Source: Candidatus Zixiibacteriota bacterium (GTDB lineage Bacteria; Zixibacteria; MSB-5A5; JAABVY01). Taken from it: DNA of 64,000 nt. Below the pieces are notes generated by a model. That model was not told where the DNA came from. It did not search any database and saw only the letters and a list, made by a program, of their open reading frames with translations. Position numbers and translations under genes: made by a program. Of this stretch, positions 8,669 through 15,528 are shown one piece after another. The stretch is from contig DSEQ01000033.1 of the NCBI GenBank assembly GCA_011056555.1, forward strand, positions 62,001 to 126,000, in the 5' to 3' direction. Each line of letters starts with the position of its first letter. Position 1 is the stretch's first letter.

Positions 8669-9643
8669 TCAGAGTTTCGGGTCGATTTCTTTAATGTATG
8701 ACAGGACTTTCATTATGTCATCGGGCAATTCTGACTTGACTGCGTGGATCAGGCCGGTCTGCGGATGGCGAAATTCAAGCCGCCAGGCATGGAGCGCCTG
8801 ACGGCGCATGATCGCCAGCACTTTTCTGGCGTCCATTCGGTATTGATCGAACAAACCCTGCAAAATCTTGTCGTTACCGCCGTAGTCGGAATCTCCCACA
8901 ACCGGATGTCCCAGGTGGGAGAAATGCACCCTGATCTGATGGGTGCGGCCGGTTTGAAGCGATATATCCACATGGTCCATAAACTTATAACGTTCCAGAA
9001 GAACATAGCGCGTAACCGCATCACGCCCGCTCTCCTCGTCAACGGTCATCTTGCGGCGGTCGGTGGGGAGACGCCCGATAGGGAAATTTATCACTGCCTG
9101 TTCTTCCCGCAAATGTCCCCAGACCAATGCCTGGTATCGGCGTTTAATACGCCTTTTTTTCAATTCCAGTTGCATATAGTTCAGGCTCTGCTCGTCCTTG
9201 GCGGCAATCAGGAGGCCCGAGGTCTCCTTGTCAAGCCTGTGTACCAGCGAGGGACGTTTGTTTTCGCTCAATTCACCCTTTTCGCCCAGATAGTGCAGCA
9301 GGCCATTCATCAGGGTCCCCGCCCAATTGCCTGTGCCGGGATGCACCACAAGGCCTGCAGGTTTGTTTATGACCAGAAGATATTCGTCCTCGAACCTGAT
9401 ATCGAGCGGGATGGTCTCGGGCTTCAGCTCGAATTCTCTAACGGGCGGAATCGTTCCCTCGATTTCGTCTCCCGCGCTCAGCCTGAAATTCGCTTTGACC
9501 GTATTGTTATTTACAGTAATAAATCCTTCTTTTATGAGATTCTGGATTTTGGTACGGGAAAGGCCTTTTGTGCTAACTACCAGGTAGTGATCAATTCTTT
9601 CACCCTCACCATCCTGCTCAACTGTGATAGAAAAATTGTCCAT
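8669..9643 (-). CDS. rluD: RluD/RluC-family 23S rRNA pseudouridine synthase
   Basis: 324 residues. An N-terminal S4 RNA-binding domain (about residues 15-60: SRTKIQNLIKEGFITVNN) is followed by the RluA-type catalytic domain with HRLDKETSGL (catalytic Asp138) and the downstream segment TGRTHQIRVHFSHLGHPVVGD. RluD makes the pseudouridines in helix 69 of 23S rRNA (E. coli positions 1911, 1915, 1917); RluC and other paralogues share these motifs, so the exact sites are an inference. The start ATG 9643 lies three bases after the stop of the GNAT gene, and the RIS-winged helix gene follows by 17 bp. Confidence 0.88.
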   Translation of the reverse strand: MDNFSITVEQDGEGERIDHYLVVSTKGLSRTKIQNLIKEGFITVNNNTVKANFRLSAGDEIEGTIPPVREFELKPETIPLDIRFEDEYLLVINKPAGLVVHPGTGNWAGTLMNGLLHYLGEKGELSENKRPSLVHRLDKETSGLLIAAKDEQSLNYMQLELKKRRIKRRYQALVWGHLREEQAVINFPIGRLPTDRRKMTVDEESGRDAVTRYVLLERYKFMDHVDISLQTGRTHQIRVHFSHLGHPVVGDSDYGGNDKILQGLFDQYRMDARKVLAIMRRQALHAWRLEFRHPQTGLIHAVKSELPDDIMKVLSYIKEIDPKL

Positions 9644-9646
9644 AAA

Positions 9647-10129
9647 TTATAACATCATCTCAAATTCGATTTCGTCTCTAATGGGAATACCTTCCATGCC
9701 GATGTGGGGAATCTGTGGTTTCAGTTTGCGGGAGTGTTCGATTGCATTGCAGTGGATGGCCGCAATTGTGAATCCCCTTTTCTGGTAATATCTGATTGCA
9801 TGTATATTGTCGTTGGTCGTAATCAGCCACAGCCTTTTGCAGCCCTCGCTTCTGGCAGCATCGATCACCGCCTGAATATTGGCCCGGGCCGCACCCGAGT
9901 TTTCAATCATGCTGTCGAGGGTCACGATCTCGCATTGATCATCCTGAATATTATAAGTCACTATTCCTGCCAGATCTCCGCCGATCGAGGCTGTGAATCC
10001 TGGCAGGAGCCAGGCTTCATGGACAATCCCGCGCGAGACAACTTTTTCGGCCCCCCAGGCATCAACCATGAATTGCTTCAGCCATCCCCTGTCTTTTTTA
10101 TTCAATGGCCGTATCTGTATGCCTTCCAT
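9647..10129 (-). CDS. GNAT family N-acetyltransferase
   Basis: About 160 residues from ATG 10129. A longer in-frame start at 10189 is rejected because it falls inside the -35 box of the promoter at 10161-10189; AAGGAA precedes ATG 10129. The GNAT fold is seen in the order IQIRPLNKKD (beta1), a region with GGDLAGIVTY (beta4), CKRLWLITTNDNIHAIRYYQKRGF (acetyl-CoA binding and the typical YxxxGF end motif). Substrate unknown. First gene of the leftward operon with rluD, the RIS-winged helix gene and tldD/tldE; a role in modifying a ribosomal or peptide substrate is only a guess from context. Confidence 0.85.
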   Translation of the reverse strand: MEGIQIRPLNKKDRGWLKQFMVDAWGAEKVVSRGIVHEAWLLPGFTASIGGDLAGIVTYNIQDDQCEIVTLDSMIENSGAARANIQAVIDAARSEGCKRLWLITTNDNIHAIRYYQKRGFTIAAIHCNAIEHSRKLKPQIPHIGMEGIPIRDEIEFEMML

Positions 10130-10160
10130 ATTGTAATTCCTTTCCAGGCAACCCGCTAAG

Positions 10161-10189
10161 AGTATAGAACCGGGATTTTTTGGCGTCAA
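10161..10189 (-). promoter_or_regulatory. Near-consensus sigma-70-type promoter of the GNAT-rluD-tldDE operon
   Basis: On the minus strand TTGACG (10189-10184) and TATACT (10166-10161) are separated by exactly 17 bp, placing the transcript start near 10155, about 25 bases before ATG 10129. Confidence 0.7.
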
Positions 10190-10251
10190 GCAAAATTTAT
10201 TTTAAACAAATGTCCAGGTTGGTACGTTTTACTTATTCATTTACAACGGGA

Positions 10252-10263
10252 AGTTTGCAAACT
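10252..10263. repeat. 12-bp perfect palindrome before the small lipoprotein gene
   Basis: AGTTTGCAAACT lies directly upstream of the ribosome site of the gene at 10278. It could be an operator half-pair or chance. Confidence 0.3.
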
Positions 10264-10277
10264 CAAAGGTAAGATCA

Positions 10278-10415
10278 TTGAAAAAAACAGTTCTGCTCCT
10301 GCTAACGCTTCTTTTACTCGCAATCTCGAGCGGCTGCGGTAGTGACAAAGTTGTCGACAGCGATAAAACCGAAGAAGAACATGTGCCCGGAGGACTTCCC
10401 TCCGGCGGCAAATAA
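10278..10415 (+). CDS. Small lipoprotein (45 residues)
   Basis: A short frame beginning with TTG at 10278, eight bases after AAAGGT. It encodes a basic tip (KK), a leucine-rich hydrophobic core and a lipobox ending SSGC (Cys20), then a hydrophilic tail of 25 residues that begins GSDKVV and ends with SGGK. The mature part is short, charged and rich in Gly/Pro. It reads as a genuine small membrane lipoprotein, but no family is recognised. It lies between the divergent GNAT operon and the beta-helix lipoprotein gene. Confidence 0.6.
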   Translation: MKKTVLLLLTLLLLAISSGCGSDKVVDSDKTEEEHVPGGLPSGGK

Positions 10416-10590
10416 ATAGATTTCGGAATTTTCATTGCCTCTCCTGGTGCGGCGTAAAGGCAACTGTCGCTGTGTCTTAGATGCCCGTTATCCGTGTGCG
10501 CGAGCGGGAAAACAGTTTATACAACTGAACATTTCCCGATTATCCAAGTTTTGATAGTGGAACCAATTATATCTGAAGCGGGAGCTCCAG

Positions 10591-11733
10591 TTGCAAAAAT
10601 ATGCAATCCTGATTTTACTTATTTTAGCGTCGATATCCTGTGATGAGGATCGTCCGGTCGAAAACCGGGATACGGTGATCCGCAGTGTTCCTGTGGAATA
10701 CGCCACGATAGCCGAGGCGGTGGGGGCATCATCCGATGGCGATGTTATAAATGTTGCCCCGGGAATCTACAGGGGGGATGGCAATCGGGATATAAATTTC
10801 GGCGGCAAGCTGATTACCTTGAGCTCCAGCGAGGGTCCGGAGAATACCATAATTGACTGCCAGGGAGGCCCTGAAGAGCCGCATCGCGCATTTACTTTTA
10901 ATACAGGCGAAGATTCTAATGCCGTTATTGGAGGATTTACAATCACTAACGGCTATGGCCATTTTGAAATCGGCGGAGAAAGAGGCGGAGGAATCTTCTG
11001 CGACAGCTCCTCTCCGACCATTGTAAACTGCATCTTTGATGGCAATGTTGGCGGCAACACCGGCGGCGCAATCTCGGTCTCCGGTTCATCGATCAAAATT
11101 GTTGATTGCCAATTCCAGAATAATGAGGCCGGGCATGGAGGCGCGATTTATCTGGATGGTACTTTCAAGCTCAATTTCGAGGAGCCTGCAGTCGTGCAGA
11201 TTATAAATTGCAGATTCGAGGGTAATCAGGCCACAGCCCCGGATGCTTACGGAGGGGCAATTTATGCCCAGTATTACAATATCAATGTTGTCGTAGAAGG
11301 ATGCGTTTTTTACAATAACCGGGCCGACTGGGGGGCTGGTTATGCCAGCGGATATAATTCTCTGACAAAGATGACAAACTGCACTCTGGGTGGAAACAGC
11401 GGCACGATGTCCGGCGGCATACATATTCACGGTAATCGGGCCGATACCCTGATGAATACAATTATCTCTTTTAACAGCGGCGGGCAGGCGCTTACTTGCG
11501 AGCACGCATCAAATATCTTCCTCGCGAATTGCGATATCTTTAAAAACAGGGGCGGCGACTGGGTGGGCTGTATTATTACTCGCTACGGTATGCTGGGTAA
11601 TATCTGGATAGATCCCGATTTCTGTGATCTGCAGAGCGGGGATTTGCATATCAGCCAGGATTCTCCCTGCGCCCCTGAATATAACGAAGCAGGCCAGTTG
11701 ATTGGAGCATTGGAGCCGGGATGCTTGCCATGA
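10591..11733 (+). CDS. Secreted right-handed beta-helix lipoprotein
   Basis: 380 residues from TTG 10591, with GGGAG about eight bases upstream. The signal peptide ends in a lipobox (ASISC, Cys17). The mature protein is made of about eight imperfect coils of 20-30 residues with the pattern IVNCIFDGN...GGAI...IKIVDCQFQNNEAGHGGAIYL, typical of pectin-lyase-like parallel beta-helices of the polymorphic outer-membrane type (GGAI and FxxN repeats). No catalytic residues can be assigned; such proteins bind or cleave polysaccharides or serve as surface adhesins. The end (DLHISQDSPC...IGALEPGC) matches a common C-terminal cap of this group in uncultured FCB bacteria. Confidence 0.8.
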   Translation: MQKYAILILLILASISCDEDRPVENRDTVIRSVPVEYATIAEAVGASSDGDVINVAPGIYRGDGNRDINFGGKLITLSSSEGPENTIIDCQGGPEEPHRAFTFNTGEDSNAVIGGFTITNGYGHFEIGGERGGGIFCDSSSPTIVNCIFDGNVGGNTGGAISVSGSSIKIVDCQFQNNEAGHGGAIYLDGTFKLNFEEPAVVQIINCRFEGNQATAPDAYGGAIYAQYYNINVVVEGCVFYNNRADWGAGYASGYNSLTKMTNCTLGGNSGTMSGGIHIHGNRADTLMNTIISFNSGGQALTCEHASNIFLANCDIFKNRGGDWVGCIITRYGMLGNIWIDPDFCDLQSGDLHISQDSPCAPEYNEAGQLIGALEPGCLP

Positions 11734-11861
11734 GTGAGCGCAGAAAATGCGTCGTCTGGAGCTCCGAATCCGATGAAAATTTGTGCGCAGAATATGAGCC
11801 TATGCATACCATCATAGATATTATGCGCTATCAATTTTTTGCGCATTACGCCCTTTTTAGC

Positions 11862-11890
11862 TTGACATAAACTTACTAAATCCATATTAT
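11862..11890 (+). promoter_or_regulatory. Near-consensus sigma-70-type promoter
   Basis: TTGACA (11862-11867) and TATTAT (11885-11890) with a 17-bp spacer, the best promoter in this part of the window. It should start transcription near 11897 and leave a leader of about 125 nt before ATG 12021. The interval 11734-12020 otherwise holds only a weak 6-bp inverted repeat (ATGCGC at 11823-11828, GCGCAT at 11841-11846). Confidence 0.65.
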
Positions 11891-12020
11891 TTCAATAGAT
11901 AACTGACTGACTATCCTCGCACCCTATTATAAGCCGTCTGATGATTATATTTTTCATTGGACAGTAATGTCTTATTCACAGGTTTGATAATAATCTCAAA
12001 ATTTTAAGGAGCGTACCCCC

Positions 12021-12362
12021 ATGCGTTGCAAAAAAGTATTAATATTTGCCCTGATACTGCTGTTCCTGACAGTGCAGGCGCCGCCTCTTTTTGCCTGGGA
12101 CAAGGCCAAGGATGGGACCGAGCTTGTCAATCCCGAAGACAACGATGCCGATGACGGCGATGGTGACGGGGAAGAACATCCCTGGCAGGACAATGACGAC
12201 GGCGATGGTACCTTCAGCAGCTTTAGCAAAGGCATCCAGACCTTGATAAGCCTCTTCTTTGGTTCCAGCGATGTGGAGAAAAAGCAGGACCAGGAAAAGC
12301 AGAAAGAGAAGAAAAGCAGCAACACCAGGAAATCAAAGACAGTGTTCAGAAAGTACAAATAG
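12021..12362 (+). CDS. Secreted Asp-rich small protein, function unknown
   Basis: 113 residues, preceded by AAGGAG nine bases before ATG 12021. A signal peptide (about 1-25, ending LFAW) is followed by an acidic segment (about residues 38-63) with many Asp-Asp/Asp-Gly pairs, reminiscent of calcium-binding loops but without a full EF-hand or thrombospondin-3 pattern. A short hydrophobic patch (GIQTLISLFFG) comes next, then a strongly basic and Gln/Lys-rich tail. I do not recognise a family. It is 20 bp upstream of the TPR-sigma-54 activator gene and probably co-transcribed, so it may be the regulator's signal source or merely a co-regulated export. Confidence 0.65.
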   Translation: MRCKKVLIFALILLFLTVQAPPLFAWDKAKDGTELVNPEDNDADDGDGDGEEHPWQDNDDGDGTFSSFSKGIQTLISLFFGSSDVEKKQDQEKQKEKKSSNTRKSKTVFRKYK

Positions 12363-12382
12363 GCGGGTATTCAAGATCAGTT

Positions 12383-14611
12383 ATGAAATCGATTAAAGCG
12401 ACAGAGATCGATAAAAAAGCCATCCTTGATATTGAATCTCATATAGATGGTGGCGATTATCGTCAGGCGCTCGCATGCGTTCGCGAGGCTGAGTCAACCT
12501 CTGGCGAGGTGCTTTCAAACTCGGCATATTTTCTTGCGGCCAAAGCGCGCGTGCTGAACCTCATGGGGGATTACAGCTCGGCGCTGGAATCGGCCTCGAG
12601 TGCATTCAGACTGGCGCGCACCGATTCCGACAATGATCTCGTTGCAAAAATACAGACTGAATCCGCCAAGGCGAACCTGGCCCTCGGTAAAACTGAATTT
12701 GCGCAAAGGGAATATCGGGATGTTATCGCAGCTTACAGACGCTCCGGTAATATAGGCGGTATCATCGATACCCTGAATCGTCTGGCGCAAATCAGCTTCA
12801 TCAATGGCGATTTTTCCGGGGCGGAGATTCTTTTGAATGAAGCCCTCGATTACGCCCGCCAAAACGGTCTTTCCGAGAGAATTGCCAAACTGACCGGAAA
12901 TCTCGGCCAGATTGCCAACATGATGGGTAAGTTCGATCTGGCGGTCAAGCATATTACCAATTCGATTGCCAAGAACTCCGAGCTGAAAGCATATCCCAAC
13001 CTCTGCCGAGCTTACCTTTCTCTCTCCTATGCCGAAATGAGGCTCGGTAACTATGACTCCGCTCGGAAATCCCTGAACAGAGCCAGCGCCCTGATTGAAA
13101 AATACAATCTTACTCGTGAATATGGCATATATCATGAGTACCTGGCGGAGCTGGAATATTTCTTGGGCGCCTACGAAACAGCCCTGGAAGAGATTGAGAG
13201 AACCCTGGAACACGGCTACAAGCTCAGCAAAGCCAGCGCACTCATATCGCAGGGGGAGAGGCTGAAGGCGGAGATTTTGATTCAGATGGGCAGAGAGGAT
13301 CAGGCCCGGTTCTCCGCAGATAAAGCCCTGGAGGTTGCTGAAGAAATAGGTGAAAAGCTGGAAGCGGGTGCCGCCAAACGTGTTCTGGCGGAAATTTATG
13401 CTCAATCCAAAGATATAGAAAGTGCCCGCGAGCATATCTGCGCTGCCATCGATCTGATCAAAGAAAGCGGGGCCAGGTATGATCTGGCACGAGCGTTTGT
13501 ATCGGCATATATGATTCATAAGGGCAATGTGGGTGAGTCACGATATTATCTGCAGCTTGCTCGTGAGCTGTATTCCAGTATGAATCTCGAGTTCAACCTG
13601 ATCCGCTCATCCCCGCAGGACGAGGACGCAGGGGGAAGTTATGAGGTCTCGACCCCGGACGGCAAGATTGTGAGTCTGGTGACCTCCAATCGTCGCATGC
13701 GTGCCATCATGCGTGCGGTGGAATCGATCAAGGATTCGGATATTCCGATCCTGATCGGAGGTGAGACCGGAACCGGTAAAGATCAGCTGGCCAAGTATGT
13801 TCACTACTCCTCCAAACGACGCAGAGGCCATTTTATATCGGTCAACTGCGCCGCCATTCCTCATGAGCTGGCCGAATCGGAGCTGTTCGGGCATGTCAAG
13901 GGCGCCTTTACAAATGCCGTAAGCAATAAAGAGGGTTTGATTGCCGCTGCCCACGGCGGTACGCTGTTCTTAAATGAGATCGGCGAGCTTTCTCCGGCAA
14001 TTCAGGCCAAGCTCCTGGGAGTTCTGGAAAATAAGAAGGTTACCCGCATAGGTGATCTGAACCCGCGCGATGTCGATTTCCGGCTGATCTGTGCCACCAA
14101 CCGTGATCTCGAGGAGGAAGTCAGGAGCGGATCATTCAGGCAGGATCTCTTTTTCAGGATTGCGGTTATGACCTTTGACCTGCCGCCTCTGGCTCAACGC
14201 GGAAACGACATCTTTGATCTGATCACTTACTTTCTGAGGGAAGACGGTTTTGATGTCTCCCCTGAACGTGATTTCGCTTCCAGGGAGCTGAGAGCAAAAT
14301 TGAGGCAGTACGACTGGCCCGGGAATATCCGCGAGCTGCGCAATGAGGTAAATCTATTGGCTCTGTCATATCCCGGAGATACTGCCAAAGTAATCAGGGA
14401 GTTGTCCGAAAAGCTCGCCAGCGAGGCCAACCAGACCAAAGTCGACCGTAATGCCGGCCTGTCCGAGCAAATCAGCGCTTTTGAACGTAATCGTATTCTG
14501 GAGGCGCTGGCCCAGGCTGACTACGTTATCCGCCAGGCGGCCGTAATTCTCAAAATGCCGGAGGCTACGTTACGTTCCAAGATCAAGAAGCATAATATCA
14601 TCCTTGCGTAA
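12383..14611 (+). CDS. Sigma-54-dependent transcriptional activator with N-terminal TPR sensor region
   Basis: 742 residues. Residues about 10-400 are helical repeats of TPR type (for example GDYSSALESASSAFRLA, GKFDLAVKHITNSIAKN, GNYDSARKSLNRA). The AAA+ domain follows, with Walker A GETGTGK (about 460-466), the sigma-54 contact loop GAFTNA (507-512), and sensor/arginine-finger segments FRQDLFFRI. The C-terminus is a Fis-type helix-turn-helix (VIRQAAVILKMPEATLRSKIKKHNI). Two departures from consensus: GAFTGA is GAFTNA, and the Walker B DE pair is NE (Asn531). The family oligomerises and remodels RNA polymerase-sigma-54 at -24/-12 promoters. A sigma-54-like promoter lies 210 bp downstream of the stop codon. 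TPR sensing of a peptide or protein partner is an inference. Confidence 0.9.
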   Translation: MKSIKATEIDKKAILDIESHIDGGDYRQALACVREAESTSGEVLSNSAYFLAAKARVLNLMGDYSSALESASSAFRLARTDSDNDLVAKIQTESAKANLALGKTEFAQREYRDVIAAYRRSGNIGGIIDTLNRLAQISFINGDFSGAEILLNEALDYARQNGLSERIAKLTGNLGQIANMMGKFDLAVKHITNSIAKNSELKAYPNLCRAYLSLSYAEMRLGNYDSARKSLNRASALIEKYNLTREYGIYHEYLAELEYFLGAYETALEEIERTLEHGYKLSKASALISQGERLKAEILIQMGREDQARFSADKALEVAEEIGEKLEAGAAKRVLAEIYAQSKDIESAREHICAAIDLIKESGARYDLARAFVSAYMIHKGNVGESRYYLQLARELYSSMNLEFNLIRSSPQDEDAGGSYEVSTPDGKIVSLVTSNRRMRAIMRAVESIKDSDIPILIGGETGTGKDQLAKYVHYSSKRRRGHFISVNCAAIPHELAESELFGHVKGAFTNAVSNKEGLIAAAHGGTLFLNEIGELSPAIQAKLLGVLENKKVTRIGDLNPRDVDFRLICATNRDLEEEVRSGSFRQDLFFRIAVMTFDLPPLAQRGNDIFDLITYFLREDGFDVSPERDFASRELRAKLRQYDWPGNIRELRNEVNLLALSYPGDTAKVIRELSEKLASEANQTKVDRNAGLSEQISAFERNRILEALAQADYVIRQAAVILKMPEATLRSKIKKHNIILA

Positions 14612-14821
14612 AATATAAAAAATCCGCAGATATTAATTACGCCACCATAAGCCATTGTATACCAATTTAATATGGATAGCGATTGCCGCCATTGAAGACA
14701 TTCGAAGCAATTTCTGCGTTTTACCAGAATATACGGGGCATACGGTTGCGGTGCATTATTATTCATTTATCCTGTTGTCTGACAATTGAATATATATGTT
14801 TAAAGGCGGTACTTGTTATTC

Positions 14822-14835
14822 GGCATATGGATTGC
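14822..14835 (+). promoter_or_regulatory. Candidate sigma-54 (-24/-12) promoter
   Basis: GGCATATGGATTGC has GG and GC exactly 12 bp apart and the TTGC of the -12 element, compared with consensus GGCACG-N4-TTGC. The base before GG is C instead of T. Transcription would begin near 14847. Confidence 0.5.
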
Positions 14836-14846
14836 GTATGAAGTAC

Positions 14847-14960
14847 TCAAGCTTTAATCGATTTGCATTTTTTTCCGGGCAAGACCTCCCAGGAAAAGGT
14901 TTAACGGGAGGCTTTGGGCTATACCCCTGCAATTTGGCGGAAATTGCAGGGGATTTTTTT
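14847..14960 (+). ncRNA. Putative sigma-54-controlled small RNA or terminated leader
   Basis: From the predicted start to the T-run the transcript would be about 114 nt. It has a first hairpin with stem CCTCCC (14885-14890)/GGGAGG (14906-14911) around a purine-rich loop, then the terminator stem. No start codon with ribosome site is visible inside. It could be a trans-acting small RNA, as is common for sigma-54 (Qrr, GlmY types), or an attenuated leader of the DUF202 gene at 15061. No named riboswitch class fits. Confidence 0.45.
14924..14960 (+). terminator. Strong intrinsic terminator
   Basis: CCCCTGCAATTT (14924-14935) pairs perfectly with AAATTGCAGGGG (14941-14952) around a five-base loop, followed by A and seven T residues. 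Confidence 0.9.
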
Positions 14961-15060
14961 ATTATATTTTGAACATCAAAAGGCAAATAATATGTTATAT
15001 AGGACATTGAAGGTCATTTATTGGACCGGAAGTTATAATTTTGAAATGAAATACTAAGCA

Positions 15061-15441
15061 ATGGAAGAGAAGAAAAGGCCTGAGGAAGCCTCTGAATCCT
15101 CGATAGTAAATCGAATTACAATGCTCCTGGCGGCCAAGCGTACATCACTGGCCGTCCTGCGCACCGGCCTTGCGCTTTTGACCCTGCCTTTTTCGGTCGT
15201 CACCGTGCTTATCGCTACCTCGCGCTATTACAATATCGGCGATAATCTGCTCTTCATAATTCCCCTCATGATCATGAATACGCTGCTGGTGGGATTAGCT
15301 GTATATTTAATTGTGCGCTCCATGAAAAGGATTCATCTCATGGATCGTCTGATACATGACCTGAAGGAACAGAGCGACAAGCTGATGGTGACCACCGACT
15401 GGGAAGAGGAGTTCCGGCATCCGCATGAGGAACGGCCCTGA
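15061..15441 (+). CDS. DUF202 family small inner-membrane protein
   Basis: 126 residues. After a charged N-terminus comes the motif LAAKRTSLAVLRTGLALL, typical of the DUF202/YidH family (the conserved Arg-Thr...Arg-Thr-Gly-Leu-Ala pair), then two or three membrane segments (about 33-53 and 61-83) and a charged cytoplasmic tail. The role of DUF202 proteins is not established. Only a weak ribosome site is visible before ATG 15061. It lies between the small-RNA terminator and the lpxC promoter. Confidence 0.7.
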   Translation: MEEKKRPEEASESSIVNRITMLLAAKRTSLAVLRTGLALLTLPFSVVTVLIATSRYYNIGDNLLFIIPLMIMNTLLVGLAVYLIVRSMKRIHLMDRLIHDLKEQSDKLMVTTDWEEEFRHPHEERP

Positions 15442-15475
15442 TAATATTTCCCGGCCGTCCATTTCCAAAAATCAG

Positions 15476-15504
15476 TTTACAAAATTCCCAAAAAGAGTTA
15501 TAAT
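15476..15504 (+). promoter_or_regulatory. Strong sigma-70-type promoter of lpxC-fabZ
   Basis: TTTACA (15476-15481), 17-bp spacer, TATAAT (15499-15504). The start site near 15511 leaves a leader of about 18 nt that contains GGAGGTGG. Confidence 0.75.
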
Positions 15505-15528
15505 CCCAAAAATTTTTGGAGGTGGGAA

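Larger units (their letters stand above)
14612..15060. other. 449-bp intergenic region holding a putative regulated small RNA
   Basis: No convincing coding frame. Its main contents are a candidate sigma-54 promoter (14822-14835), a short structured transcript and a perfect terminator (14924-14960). Upstream of the promoter, GTTGTCTGACAAT (near 14774-14786) contains the palindrome TTGTC-T-GACAA, a possible activator site about 60 bp from the start. The 100 bp after the terminator are AT-rich, with a TATAAT-like box near 15034 but no matching -35. Confidence 0.6.

Noticed and set aside
10130..10189. N-terminal extension of the GNAT acetyltransferase to an in-frame start at 10189
   Set aside because: The extension falls on top of a near-consensus promoter (10161-10189), while ATG 10129 has a ribosome site and gives a normal GNAT N-terminus.
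14672..14686. A second sigma-54-like promoter (GGATAGCGATTGC)
   Set aside because: The GG to GC distance is 11 instead of 12 bp, which strongly reduces sigma-54 recognition.
14873..14952. Cyclic di-GMP (GEMM-I) riboswitch in the putative small RNA
   Set aside because: GGGCAAGACC and GGGCTATACC recall parts of GEMM, but the GAAA tetraloop and the GACGCAAAGC core are missing. A covariance-model search would settle it; I do not claim it.
15432..15458. Hairpin ACGGCC...GGCCGT after the DUF202 gene as a terminator
   Set aside because: The stem is only six bp with a 15-base loop and no T-run follows.
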